From Actinacidiphila oryziradicis (GTDB lineage: Bacteria; Actinomycetota; Actinomycetes; Streptomycetales; Streptomycetaceae): a DNA stretch of 64,000 nt. The DNA is taken from contig NZ_SUMC01000008.1 in assembly GCF_005047355.1 (NCBI RefSeq), positions 207,612-271,611 of the forward strand, written 5' to 3'. Made by a program: the position numbers and the translations under genes. The notes beneath the pieces are model-generated. The model was not told the origin of the DNA and searched no databases. It worked only from the letters and a program-made list of their open reading frames with translations. This document shows, in pieces, positions 17,424-25,814 of the stretch. The first letter of the stretch is position 1, and every line of letters starts with the position of its first letter.

Positions 17424-17440
17424 GTTTCCTGAGTCGACCT

Positions 17441-17707
17441 CTATGCCGCCAAGGGCGCCTCAGCGGTCGTGTCGATCTTGCCGTTGGCTTGGTGGGTGGC
17501 GGGGTCGTAGCAGGTTCCGTCGCGCCAGCAGGCCCACATCACGCGCAGCCTGGCCAGGGTCGCGGCGAACCCCTCCTCGGTCTGGGCCAGTTCCCACCGG
17601 TCGATGCGCTTGCCGGTCTCGTCCATGACCGTCACGTCATGGGTCTCGGTCGCCCAGTCCCATCCGACGAACACGAAGGTCGTACTCCTGTGGCTCTGAA
17701 GGAGCAC
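17441..17707 (-). pseudogene. IS110-family transposase, internal deletion joining N and C termini
   Basis: The 88 residues join two parts of an IS110 recombinase. The N-terminal part FVFVGWDWATETHDVTVMDE holds the first DEDD aspartate. After GFAATLARLR the sequence jumps to VMWACWRDGTCYDPATHQ, which resembles the C-terminal WxDGxxYDPxxH ending of full-length proteins of about 400 residues. Roughly 300 central residues, including the other acidic residues and the catalytic serine region, are missing, in frame. It is therefore inactive. Identification of the C-terminal half is from family memory and less certain than the N-terminal half. Confidence 0.7.
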
Positions 17708-17913
17708 CTGCTCGGGGGTGAGGACGTCTGCCGGGAGCTCATTAATCGGCCCTCTGCGGGGCGTGTCCCTGAAGCCGATCAGACGGCCTCGGTCCGGCGG
17801 GGCTGGCGGAACTCATGCTGGCCGTCGAACGGCTCGCACTACTGGCCATGCACCCACCGGGACCGAGAGGTCACAACCCTACCGAAGAGGGCTGCAGAAG
17901 GGATGGTCCTCTA
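17708..17913 (-). ncRNA. Possible IS110 bridge-RNA region
   Basis: This is the non-coding DNA upstream of the transposase relic. Read on the minus strand it can fold a stem from GGCC near 17842 with GGCC near 17820, whose flanks carry GGTGGGTGCAT on one side and AGCATGAG on the other. CATGAG is the complement of the host sequence CTCATG at the insertion point. An internal loop with target-matching strands is what a bridge RNA has. This is a structural guess without folding or comparison. Confidence 0.3.
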
Positions 17914-18927
17914 ATGAGCACCGCCGTCGCAGCCGGGCGCAGACCCGCCACGATGGCGCACGCGCTCAACCGCGCGTTGCGCGACGCCCTCGCCGACGAT
18001 CCGGCCGTCCACCTGCTCGGCGAGGACATCGGCACGCTGGGCGGTGTCTTCCGCATCACCGACGGCCTCGCCCAGGAGTTCGGCGACAGCCGCTGTACGG
18101 ACACCCCACTCGCCGAGGCCGGCATCCTCGGCACCGCGGTCGGCATGGCGATGTACGGGCTGCGGCCGGTCGTCGAGATGCAGTTCGACGCCTTCGCCTA
18201 TCCCGCCTTCGAACAACTCGTCAGCCATGTCTCCCGGATGCGCAACCGCACCCGGGGAGCGGTGCCGCTGCCTATTGTGGTTCGAATCCCCTACGGCGGC
18301 GGCATCGGCGGTGTCGAGCACCACAGCGACTCCTCCGAGGCGTATTACACGCACACCCCCGGCCTCCATGTCGTCACCCCGGCGACCGTCGCCGACGCCT
18401 ATGGGCTGCTGCGTGCCGCCATCGCCTCCGACGACCCCGTCGTCTTCCTGGAGCCGAAGCGGCTCTACTGGTCGAAAGCCGACTGGGCCGCCGACGCGCC
18501 CGAGGCTGTGCCGCCCATAGGACGCGCCGTAGTGCGGCGCACCGGGCGAGCCGCCACCCTCATCACGTATGGGCCGTCCCTGCCCGTCTGTCTGGAGGCC
18601 GCCGAAGCGGCGCTCGCCGAGGGCTGGGACCTTGAGGTCGTCGACCTGCGCAGCCTTGTGCCCTTCGACGACGACACGGTCGCCGCGTCCGTACGCCGCA
18701 CCGGGCGCGCCCTGGTCGTGCACGAGGCGAGCGGCTTCGGCGGCGCCGGGGCGGAAATCGCGGCCAGGGTCACCGAGCGCTGCTTCCACCATCTTGAGGC
18801 CCCGGTCCTGCGGGTCACCGGCTTCGACATCCCCTATCCGCCGCCCATGCTGGAGCGGCACCATCTGCCCGGCGTGGACCGGATCCTCGACGCCGTCGCC
18901 CGGCTGCAGTGGGAGGAGGGCCCGTGA
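17914..18927 (+). CDS. bkdB: Branched-chain 2-oxoacid dehydrogenase E1 beta subunit (copy 1)
   Basis: A 337-residue E1 beta partner of BkdA. Hallmarks are LLGEDIGTLGGVFRITDGLAQEFG, DTPLAEAGILGTAVGMAMYGLRPVVEMQF, RIPYGGGIGGVEHHSDSSEAYYTHTPGLHVVTPA, and the C-terminal transketolase domain DLRSLVPFDDDTVAASVRRTGRALVVHEA. ATG 17914 is the natural start by family alignment. Its ribosome site is now provided by the insertion (AGAAGGGATGG), weaker than the GGAGG sites of bkdA and bkdC, so stoichiometry may be affected. TGA overlaps the bkdC start. Confidence 0.92.
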   Translation: MSTAVAAGRRPATMAHALNRALRDALADDPAVHLLGEDIGTLGGVFRITDGLAQEFGDSRCTDTPLAEAGILGTAVGMAMYGLRPVVEMQFDAFAYPAFEQLVSHVSRMRNRTRGAVPLPIVVRIPYGGGIGGVEHHSDSSEAYYTHTPGLHVVTPATVADAYGLLRAAIASDDPVVFLEPKRLYWSKADWAADAPEAVPPIGRAVVRRTGRAATLITYGPSLPVCLEAAEAALAEGWDLEVVDLRSLVPFDDDTVAASVRRTGRALVVHEASGFGGAGAEIAARVTERCFHHLEAPVLRVTGFDIPYPPPMLERHHLPGVDRILDAVARLQWEEGP

Positions 18928-20561
18928 TGGCCGTAGTCCGCGAATTCGTCCTCCCGGACTTGGGAGAAGGGCTCACCGAGGCCGAGATCGTGCGGTGGCT
19001 GGTGCAGACAGGCGATGTCGTCGCCGTCGACCAGCCGGTCGTCGAGGTCGAGACCGCCAAGGCGGTGGTCGAGATCCCGTGCCCCTACGGCGGTGTCGTC
19101 ACCGCGCTCTTCGGCGACGCCGGTGAGGAGATCCTGGTCGGCCGCCCGCTGCTGACCGTCGCGGTCGGGCCCCAGGAGCCGGCCGCCTCCGGCGAGGAGC
19201 GGCCGGGCGTCGCGGGTCCAGCGGCCGAGGGCTCGGGCAATGTGCTGGTCGGCTACGGCACGGCCGCGCCGGGTGCCAGGCGGCGCCGGGTCCGGCCGGA
19301 CCGGGCCGGAGGCGCTGCGGCGGCTGCCGGACCGGGTTCCGGGGCCGGGGCTCGGCGGCCGCCGGTGCGGTCCGGCGGGGTGTCCGGCGCAGAGTCCGGT
19401 ATGCCCGCGCCGGATGACCCGGCAGAGCCCGGTCGTCAGCGGCCGGAGGTCTCCGCCATGCCTGCCGCAGCCGCCGGCCAGGAAGGCGGCCATGAGGGCG
19501 CCGGGGACGGCCCCGTGGCAGTCATCTCGCCGCTTGTGCGGCGGATCGCACGAGAACACGGCGTCGACCTGCGGACGCTGGCCGGCACAGGTCCGGAGGG
19601 GCTCATCCTGCGCGCGGATGTCGAGCGTGCCGTCGCCGAAGCCTCGGCGTGGGCGTACAGCAGCCGCGCCTCGACGACGGTCCACCGGAATCCGGCGGAC
19701 GAGGCGCGAGAGGTGCGACTCGATGGCCTCGCACCGGAGGCAGCCCCGCCCTGGGTGCCCTCAAGGCGGTCCGGGCAGTCCGGACCCGTGGACGGACCCG
19801 TAGACACGGAGCAGGCCGCGCCGGGCGGCGCCGGGGCCGCAGCCGGGCTGCCCGGCGGAGCGCCGGGTGCCGTCGGGGCACGGATACCGCTACGCGGGGT
19901 CCGTGGCGCCGTCGCAGCGAAGCTGTCGCGCAGCCGGCGCGAGATCCCGGACGCGACCTGCTGGGTGGACGCCGACGCGACCGACCTGCTGGCAGCGAGG
20001 GCCGCGATGAACGCCGGGGCCGGGCCGAAGGTCTCGGTGCTCGCCCTCCTGGCGCGGATCTGCGCGGCGGCGCTGGCGCGGTACCCCGAGCTCAATTCGA
20101 CCGTCGACAGCGAGCGGAACGAGATCGTACGGCTGCCGGCGGTGCATCTGGGATTCGCGGCACAGACGGAACGCGGGCTGGTCGTGCCGGTGGTAAGGGA
20201 CGCCCACGCGCGGACCACGGATGGGCTGTCGGCCGAGATCGGGCGGCTTACCGAGGCCGCCCGGACGGGCAGCCTCAAACCGGCCGAGCTGACCGGTGGC
20301 ACCTTCACCCTCAACAACTACGGAGTTTTCGGGGTGGACGGCTCGACGCCGATCATCAACCACCCAGAGGCCGCGATGCTCGGCTTCGGCCGAATAGCCC
20401 CCAAACCCTGGGTGCACCAGGGCGAGCTGGCCGTCCGGCAGGTCGTCCAGCTGTCACTCACCTTCGACCACCGGGTCTGCGACGGGGGCACGGCGGGCGG
20501 CTTCCTGCGCTTCGTCGCCGACTGCGTGGAGCAGCCGGCCATGTTGCTCCGGGCGGTGTGA
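18927..20561 (+). CDS. bkdC: Branched-chain 2-oxoacid dehydrogenase E2 acyltransferase (copy 1)
   Basis: A 544-residue dihydrolipoyl acyltransferase. The single lipoyl domain is at about 1-80 with the lipoylated Lys in VETAKAVVE. The peripheral-subunit-binding domain (SPLVRRIAREHGVDLRTLAGTGPEGLILRADVERA) is near 195-235. The catalytic domain is at about 320-544 with LTFDHRVCDGGTAGGFL, where His and Asp form the acyltransferase site. Linkers are unusually long and Gly/Pro/Ala-rich, which explains the extra length over copy 2 (491 residues). ATG 18927 overlaps the bkdB stop and follows GGGAGGAGGG. No E3 gene is nearby. Confidence 0.92.
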   Translation: MAVVREFVLPDLGEGLTEAEIVRWLVQTGDVVAVDQPVVEVETAKAVVEIPCPYGGVVTALFGDAGEEILVGRPLLTVAVGPQEPAASGEERPGVAGPAAEGSGNVLVGYGTAAPGARRRRVRPDRAGGAAAAAGPGSGAGARRPPVRSGGVSGAESGMPAPDDPAEPGRQRPEVSAMPAAAAGQEGGHEGAGDGPVAVISPLVRRIAREHGVDLRTLAGTGPEGLILRADVERAVAEASAWAYSSRASTTVHRNPADEAREVRLDGLAPEAAPPWVPSRRSGQSGPVDGPVDTEQAAPGGAGAAAGLPGGAPGAVGARIPLRGVRGAVAAKLSRSRREIPDATCWVDADATDLLAARAAMNAGAGPKVSVLALLARICAAALARYPELNSTVDSERNEIVRLPAVHLGFAAQTERGLVVPVVRDAHARTTDGLSAEIGRLTEAARTGSLKPAELTGGTFTLNNYGVFGVDGSTPIINHPEAAMLGFGRIAPKPWVHQGELAVRQVVQLSLTFDHRVCDGGTAGGFLRFVADCVEQPAMLLRAV

Positions 20562-20623
20562 GAGGGCCCCGCCTGAGGCGGCGGCGCTCTCCGAAATGCC
20601 GGCGGGTAGGCGATACTCCGGGC

Positions 20624-21523
20624 ATGACTTCGGAGCCGTACGACGCCGTCGTCCTGGCAGGCGGCGCCGCCAAGCGCCTCGGCGGGGCGGACAAACCGGG
20701 CCTGCCGGTCGCAGGGCGGGCGATGGTGGAGCGGGTCCTTGACGCCTGCGCGGGCGCTGCGGTGACAGTGGTCGTGGGGCCACGACGGGCCATCGGACGG
20801 CCCGTCGTATGGGCCCGTGAGCAGCCGCCGGGCGGCGGGCCGCTGGCGGCGCTGGCGGCCGGGCTGCGGAAGGTGACGGCGGATACGGTGCTGGTATTCG
20901 CGGCCGACCTGCCGTTTCTGACCCGTACGACGGCTCTGGCGCTGCGTGCCGTACTGCGCGAGCCTCACGACGGTGCCGTGCTCACCGATGCCGACGGCCG
21001 GGACCAGCCGCTCACGGCCGTCTACCGCACGGCCGCGCTGCGCCGCGGACTCGCGCTGATCGCCACCGAGCACGGCACCGTGGCGGGCCTGCCGCTGCGG
21101 CTGCTCACCGCCGAGCTGGCGCTGTACCGGCTGCCGGATCCGACCGGCAGCGCCTCTTTCGACTGCGACACCTGGGACGACCTTTCTGCGGCCCGGGCAC
21201 GGATCAGGGAGCATGGACACGTGTTGGATGAATGGATCGCAGCGGCCAAGGCCGAACTCGGTATCGACCTCGATGTCGACACCTCCGTCCTGCTGGACCT
21301 CGCTCGGGACGCCGCGCACGGCGTCGCCCGCCCCGCCGCTCCGCTGACCACCTTCCTGGTCGGTTATGCGGCTGCGCTGGCCGGAGGCGGTCCGGAGGCG
21401 GTGGCGGATGCCTCTCGCAAGGCCGCGGCGCTCGCTGTCGCCTGGGGCAAGGAGGCGCAGGACTCCGCCGGTCCTGATACCGCCACCGGCGCTGGGGGCG
21501 GGGGCGGGACCCCGGCCGGATGA
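20624..21523 (+). CDS. mobA: MobA-like molybdenum cofactor guanylyltransferase with C-terminal DUF6457
   Basis: A 299-residue fusion. Residues 1-185 are a MobA-type nucleotidyltransferase (AVVLAGGAAKRLGGADKPGLPVAGRAMVERVL, with the LAGGxxxRxGxxK signature; FAADLPFLTRTT holds the metal aspartate) that would attach GMP to molybdopterin. Residues 200-270 are a DUF6457 helical domain (LDEWIAAAKAELGIDLDVDTSVLLDLARDAAHGVARPAAPLTTFLVGYAA). The fusion with DUF6457, otherwise a separate small protein, is common in Streptomyces. It overlaps moeA by ATGA, so both Moco steps are co-translated. Confidence 0.85.
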   Translation: MTSEPYDAVVLAGGAAKRLGGADKPGLPVAGRAMVERVLDACAGAAVTVVVGPRRAIGRPVVWAREQPPGGGPLAALAAGLRKVTADTVLVFAADLPFLTRTTALALRAVLREPHDGAVLTDADGRDQPLTAVYRTAALRRGLALIATEHGTVAGLPLRLLTAELALYRLPDPTGSASFDCDTWDDLSAARARIREHGHVLDEWIAAAKAELGIDLDVDTSVLLDLARDAAHGVARPAAPLTTFLVGYAAALAGGGPEAVADASRKAAALAVAWGKEAQDSAGPDTATGAGGGGGTPAG

Positions 21524-22857
21524 CCAGGCAGCCCGCTGCCCGTCTCACGCCTGCGGCGGCACCCGACACCGCCCACCCGGCCACCAGGAACCCGGGGCCG
21601 AGGCCTGATCCCGGGCGGGGACAAGAGCATGGTCCGGGGCACGGGCACGGGCACGGGCCTGGGCATGACGTCGGCTGGGCGGAGGCTTGCACAATCGCGC
21701 GTACGGCCGGACGGCCGTTGGCGGGCGTCGTCCGGCCGTTGGCCGAGGCGGCGGGATATGCGCTGGCGGCGCCGGTGCGGGCGCTCGCGGATTTGCCCTC
21801 GTTCGACACGTCGGCGATGGACGGGTGGGCCGTGGCCGGGCCGGGGCCGTGGCGGCTGAAGGGGCAGTTGCTGGCGGGGCACGACCTGGGCGAGCCGCTG
21901 GCGCAGGGGCATGCGATCCGGATCGCGACTGGGGCGGCGCTGCCGCCGGGGGCCATGGCGGTGGTTCGGCGGGAGCATGGCCGTACGGAGGCCGGCAAGG
22001 GCGGGGAGCTGCTGTTTTCCACACATGGAGAGCCGCCGGCCGGTCAGGATGTGCGCCCCCGGGGTCAGGAGTGCCGGGAGGGGGACGAGCTGCTTGCCGC
22101 AGGCGCTCTGGTGACCCCCGCGGTGCTGGGTCTTGCCGCTGCGGCGGGGTACGACGAGCTGCTGGTGACCGCCCGGCCCCGGGTCGAGGTGCTCGTACTC
22201 GGCGATGAGCTGCTGGACGAGGGCCTGCCCGGGGCCGGGCGGGTCAGGGACGCGCTGGGCCCGCTGCTGCCGCCCTGGCTGAGCGCGCTGGGCGCGGATG
22301 TGACGGCCACCCGGCGGCTGGTCGACGACGCCGACGTGCTGTACGAGGCGATCGAGGCGTCCACCGCCGACGTGGTCGTCACCACTGGCGGCACGGCGGG
22401 TGGCCCGGTGGACTTTGTGCACCCTGTGCTGGAGCGGATCGGCGCCAAGCTGCTCGTCGACGGTGTCGCGGTGCGCCCCGGGCACCCCATGCTGCTGGCC
22501 GCGCTGCCGGGCGGCGGCCATCTGGTGGGCCTGCCCGGCAACCCTCTCGCCGCTGTGTCGGGCGTGCTCACCCTGGCCGCACCCCTGCTCCGTACCCTTG
22601 GCGGACGCTCGGACCCGGTCCCGTACGCGGCGCCGCTGGGTGCGGATGTGGCGGGGCATCCGAACCACACGCGGCTTGTGCCGGTGGTGCTCGGGGAAGG
22701 GCCTTCGGTGACCGCTTTGCGCTTCCACGGGCCGGCCATGCTGCGCGGTATCGCCGCCGCCGACGGTATGGCGGTGATCCCGCCCGGCGGCGCGGTCACC
22801 GGTGCCGAGACCGTGGTGCTCGACATGGCCTGGGGGAGTGGCGGGACCTTTCCGTAG
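21520..22857 (+). CDS. moeA: Molybdopterin molybdenumtransferase MoeA
   Basis: A 445-residue MoeA, which inserts molybdate into adenylylated molybdopterin. Core motifs are DLPSFDTSAMDGWAVAG (MoeA N-terminal), GHAIRIATGAALPPGAMAVVRREH, VLVLGDELLDEG, and the molybdopterin-binding TTGGTAGGPVDFVHPVLERIGAKLLVDGVAVRPGHPMLL with GLPGNPLAA. Residues 38-50 are a His/Gly run (HGPGHGHGHGPGH) absent from most MoeA proteins and suited to metal binding. The start overlaps mobA. A pair of GCCGTACGGC palindromes follows the stop. Confidence 0.9.
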   Translation: MTRQPAARLTPAAAPDTAHPATRNPGPRPDPGRGQEHGPGHGHGHGPGHDVGWAEACTIARTAGRPLAGVVRPLAEAAGYALAAPVRALADLPSFDTSAMDGWAVAGPGPWRLKGQLLAGHDLGEPLAQGHAIRIATGAALPPGAMAVVRREHGRTEAGKGGELLFSTHGEPPAGQDVRPRGQECREGDELLAAGALVTPAVLGLAAAAGYDELLVTARPRVEVLVLGDELLDEGLPGAGRVRDALGPLLPPWLSALGADVTATRRLVDDADVLYEAIEASTADVVVTTGGTAGGPVDFVHPVLERIGAKLLVDGVAVRPGHPMLLAALPGGGHLVGLPGNPLAAVSGVLTLAAPLLRTLGGRSDPVPYAAPLGADVAGHPNHTRLVPVVLGEGPSVTALRFHGPAMLRGIAAADGMAVIPPGGAVTGAETVVLDMAWGSGGTFP

Positions 22858-22880
22858 CCGTACGGCCGTAGCCGTACGGC
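22857..22880. repeat. Duplicated GCCGTACGGC palindrome
   Basis: Two copies of the self-complementary GCCGTACGGC lie at 22857-22866 and 22871-22880, 14 bp apart, with a degenerate third (GACGTACGGC) just after. The region follows the moeA stop and may act as a terminator or RNA stabiliser. Confidence 0.5.
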
Positions 22881-22954
22881 CACGACGTACGGCGGTTGAT
22901 TCCTCGCGCTGCCTGATACCACCGGCTGTGGTGGACCCGAGTAGCGTCATCCGT

Positions 22955-23932
22955 ATGTATGCGATCACGATTTCCGAGCCCGGCGGCCCCGAAGCGCTGG
23001 TCTGGGCCGAAGTTCCCGATCCCGTTCCCGGCGAGGGAGAGGTCCTGGTGGACGTGGCGGCTTCCGCCGTCAACCGTGCGGATCTGCTGCAACGGCAGGG
23101 GTACTACGACCCGCCGCCGGGAGCATCCCCCTACCCGGGGCTCGAGTGCTCCGGGCGTATCGCGGCTCTTGGGCCCGGGGTGACCGGGTGGTCGGTGGGT
23201 GACGAGGTCTGCGCGCTGCTCGCCGGCGGCGGCTACGCGGAACGGGTGGTTGTGCCGGCCGGGCAGCTGCTGCCGGTGCCCAAGGGAGTCGATCTCATCT
23301 CGGCGGCCGCGCTTCCCGAGGTCGCCGCCACGGTGTGGTCGAACGTGTTCGACGTCGCGCACCTGCGCTCCGGCGAGACGCTGCTTGTGCACGGCGGAGC
23401 CAGCGGCATCGGTACGTTCGCGACCCAGCTCGCCAAGGCGTTCGGCGCGCGCGTCGCCGTTACGGCGGGAGGGCCGGAGAAGCTGGCGCGGTGCCGTGAG
23501 CTGGGCGCGGACATCGCGATCAACTATCGCGAGGAGGATTTCGTCGAGGCGGTGCGGGCTGCGACGGACGGTGCCGGTGCGGATGTCGTGCTCGACATCA
23601 TCGGCGCGAAGTATCTGGAGCGGAATGTGGAGGTGCTCGCCATTAACGGGCGGCTCGTCGTCATTGGGCTGCAGGGCGGCGCCAAGGCCGAGCTGAACCT
23701 CGGCAAGCTTCTTGCCAAGCGTGCTCTGATCGCGGCGACATCGTTGCGGGGCCGCCCGGTGGAGGAGAAGGCGGCGATTCTGGCGGCCGTGCGTGAGCAT
23801 GTGTGGCCGTTGGTCGAGGCGGGGGCGGTGCGGCCGGTTGTGGACCGGGTGTTGCCTTTGCGTGATGCTGCGCAGGCTCACCGGGTTGTGGAGGAGAGCG
23901 GGCACTTTGGGAAGGTTGTTCTGGCTGTGTGA
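22955..23932 (+). CDS. NAD(P)H:quinone oxidoreductase, medium-chain (PIG3/QOR type)
   Basis: A 325-residue zinc-free medium-chain dehydrogenase. The N-terminal GroES-like domain has VNRADLLQRQGYYDPPPGASPYPGLECSGRIAALG, the PIG3-type signature, and the nucleotide fold has LLVHGGASGIGTFATQLAKAFGARV. Such enzymes reduce quinones with NADPH, usually as a stress function. ATG 22955 directly precedes the GroES fold. It is a single-gene unit between moeA and the small membrane protein gene. Confidence 0.88.
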   Translation: MYAITISEPGGPEALVWAEVPDPVPGEGEVLVDVAASAVNRADLLQRQGYYDPPPGASPYPGLECSGRIAALGPGVTGWSVGDEVCALLAGGGYAERVVVPAGQLLPVPKGVDLISAAALPEVAATVWSNVFDVAHLRSGETLLVHGGASGIGTFATQLAKAFGARVAVTAGGPEKLARCRELGADIAINYREEDFVEAVRAATDGAGADVVLDIIGAKYLERNVEVLAINGRLVVIGLQGGAKAELNLGKLLAKRALIAATSLRGRPVEEKAAILAAVREHVWPLVEAGAVRPVVDRVLPLRDAAQAHRVVEESGHFGKVVLAV

Positions 23933-24067
23933 CCGGGCCGGGGTGGGCCGCGGGCGGCGCTGCGGTCGATTTGCGGCTGCCGCCGCGTGGTCACCCGCAC
24001 TGATCCTCGCCAACTCGGGACTGTCGCTCACCGTGCCGGATGTGTCGCCCCGTGTGACGCTGGATGT

Positions 24068-24397
24068 ATGCAGAGGCGATGGGTCGCGGCCGCGGGGGTG
24101 GCCGTGGTGCTGCTCGGCGGGACGGCGGAGGCGTCGCCGGGGGCGGGGATGGCCGGGGGCGGGGCGGGGGCGGGGCGGGCGCATCCGGGGCGGGGGCAGG
24201 AACCGGAGCGGGAGCAGGGGGACCCGGTGCCCGCCGGGGGCCCGGTATTGCCGGACAAGGAGGCGCCGGTGGGCCCGGCGGTCGGGGAGGAGGAGGGCGG
24301 CGCGGGAAGGGGGCTGGATGTGTTGCCCCTGGGGGCGGGGTTGGTGTTGGTGGGGTTGGGGCTGGGGTTCGCGGGGTGGCGGATCCGGCGTGGATGA
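24068..24397 (+). CDS. Small Gly-rich membrane or exported protein
   Basis: A 109-residue hypothetical. MQRRWVAAAGVAVVLLGGTAEASP is a signal peptide or anchor, residues 25-80 are Gly/Pro/Glu-rich low complexity, and a second hydrophobic segment near the C terminus (LPLGAGLVLVGLGLGFAGWRI) ends with positively charged RRG. This layout, exported middle with C-terminal anchor, is frequent in Streptomyces surface proteins. No functional family is recognised. The reading frame runs through a strongly G-rich strand, so coding status rests on the two membrane segments. Confidence 0.55.
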   Translation: MQRRWVAAAGVAVVLLGGTAEASPGAGMAGGGAGAGRAHPGRGQEPEREQGDPVPAGGPVLPDKEAPVGPAVGEEEGGAGRGLDVLPLGAGLVLVGLGLGFAGWRIRRG

Positions 24398-24473
24398 GCG
24401 CGGCGTGAGGGCGGCGTGAGCGCTTAAGCAGGGCGTTTGCTGAGAGCCAGCATACTGGGTATACATACTTGGT

Positions 24474-25064
24474 ATGTCGATCCGCCACGGGCTGCTGGCC
24501 CTCCTAGACCGAGGTCCCCGCTACGGCTACCAATTGCGGACGGAGTTCGAGTCACGCACCGGTTCGACCTGGCCGCTGAATGTCGGCCAGGTGTACACAA
24601 CGCTCGCCCGGCTGGAGCGCGACGGACTCGTCGCACCGGCGGGCGAGGACGACGGCGGCCACGCGGTGTACGCCATCACGGATGACGGGCGCGCAGAGCT
24701 GCGTGAGTGGTTCGCGACGCCCGTGGACCGGGCCAGTCCGCCCAGGGACGAGCTGGCGATAAAGCTGGCGATGGCGGTCGGCTCGCCGGATGTGGATATC
24801 CGGGCGGTGATCCAGGCCCAGCGGATGCACACGATCAAGGCGATGCAGGACTACACACGGCTCAAGGCCCAGGCCTTGGACAAGGGCCCGGTGACCCGGG
24901 ACGAGGTGGCGTGGCTGCTGGTGCTGGAGCAGTTGATCTTCTCTGCGGAGGCGGAGGCCCGCTGGCTCGACCACTGTGAGGCCCGGCTGGCCCGCCTCGC
25001 GGAATCACTTGTGCCGGATCGTGACCAGGATCCGGCGTCCGACAAACATTCGATACGTCGGTAG
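24474..25064 (+). CDS. PadR-family transcriptional regulator
   Basis: A 196-residue PadR regulator. The winged helix occupies residues 1-75 (IRHGLLALLDRGPRYGYQLRTEFESRTGSTWPLNVGQVYTTLARLERDGLV) and a C-terminal helical dimerisation domain follows (IKAMQDYTRLKAQALDKG). It sits 24 bp before an ABC exporter operon, the common PadR-ABC layout in which PadR represses the transporter until a drug or lipid ligand binds. The sequence before the ATG is GGTATACATACTTGGT, with no ribosome site, so the message may be leaderless and the site may serve as autoregulatory operator. Confidence 0.88.
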   Translation: MSIRHGLLALLDRGPRYGYQLRTEFESRTGSTWPLNVGQVYTTLARLERDGLVAPAGEDDGGHAVYAITDDGRAELREWFATPVDRASPPRDELAIKLAMAVGSPDVDIRAVIQAQRMHTIKAMQDYTRLKAQALDKGPVTRDEVAWLLVLEQLIFSAEAEARWLDHCEARLARLAESLVPDRDQDPASDKHSIRR

Positions 25065-25088
25065 ACATGCTTAAGGGGGATTTGAGCG

Positions 25089-25814
25089 ATGAGTGACCCC
25101 GTACTGCAGTTGCAGGGGCTGACCAGGGTTCACGGGAGCGGCGCGACGGAGGTGCACGCCCTGCGCGGCATAGACCTCGATGTCCATCCCGGTGAGCTGG
25201 TGGCCGTGATGGGGCCGTCCGGTTCCGGGAAGTCCACCTTGCTGACCATCGCCGGTGGCCTGGACGTTCCGACGTCGGGGCGGGTGCTGGTGGAGGGCAC
25301 GGACATCACGACCGCCACCCGTAAGCAGATGGCCGCGCTGCGGCGGCGGAGCATCGGCTACGTATTCCAGGACTACAACCTCATCCCGGCACTGACCGCG
25401 GCCGAGAACGTGGCGCTGCCCCGGGAACTGGACGGTACGTCCGCACGGAAGGCGCGGCGGGAAGCGGTGGCGGCGCTGGAGGAGATGGCACTGGGGCATC
25501 TCGCTGACCGGTTCCCGGACGAGATGTCGGGCGGCCAGCAGCAGCGGGTCGCGATAGCCCGCGCGCTGGTCGGCGACCGCCGGCTGGTGCTGGCGGACGA
25601 GCCGACCGGGGCGCTGGACTCCGAGACCGGGGAGTCGGTGCTGGCGCTGCTGCGGGCCCGGTGCGACGCGGGGGCGGCAGGGGTGCTGGTGACGCACGAG
25701 CCGCGGTTCGCGGCGTGGGCGGACCGGGTGGTGTTCCTGCGGGACGGAGCGGTCACGGACATGACGCTGCGCTCGCAGGCCGAGTCACTGCTGTCGGGCG
25801 GGGTGGAGCGGTGA
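25089..25814 (+). CDS. ABC transporter ATP-binding protein (MacB/BceA type)
   Basis: A 241-residue ATPase. Walker A is GPSGSGKST, Q-loop FQDYNLIPALTA, signature MSGGQQQRVAIARAL, Walker B RLVLADEPTGALD, H-loop VLVTHE. This subtype (LolD/MacB/BceA) pairs with FtsX-like permeases rather than canonical import permeases. Start ATG 25089 has AGGGGG upstream. The GTGA overlap with the permease gene shows they form one exporter. Confidence 0.93.
   Translation: MSDPVLQLQGLTRVHGSGATEVHALRGIDLDVHPGELVAVMGPSGSGKSTLLTIAGGLDVPTSGRVLVEGTDITTATRKQMAALRRRSIGYVFQDYNLIPALTAAENVALPRELDGTSARKARREAVAALEEMALGHLADRFPDEMSGGQQQRVAIARALVGDRRLVLADEPTGALDSETGESVLALLRARCDAGAAGVLVTHEPRFAAWADRVVFLRDGAVTDMTLRSQAESLLSGGVER

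Larger units (their letters stand above)
17425..17913 (-). mobile_element. Internally deleted IS110-type element inside the bkd operon
   Basis: A 489-bp block separates bkdA from bkdB and is flanked by ATGAG on both sides (17420-17424 and 17914-17918). On the minus strand it has about 206 bp of non-coding DNA, then an 88-codon transposase relic, then only 16 bp. A long 5' non-coding end and a very short 3' end is the layout of IS110 elements, whose 5' end encodes a bridge RNA. Boundaries rest on the ATGAG duplication and operon logic. It cannot transpose by itself. Confidence 0.7.

Noticed and set aside
18277..18296. GGTTCGAATCCC, resembling a tRNA T-loop
   Set aside because: It lies inside bkdB and encodes the conserved VVRIPYGGG; no acceptor stem or anticodon arm fits around it.
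22857..22880. Attachment site suggested by the repeated GCCGTACGGC
   Set aside because: No integrase or tRNA is nearby; the palindromes follow a stop codon and fit a terminator or spacer better.
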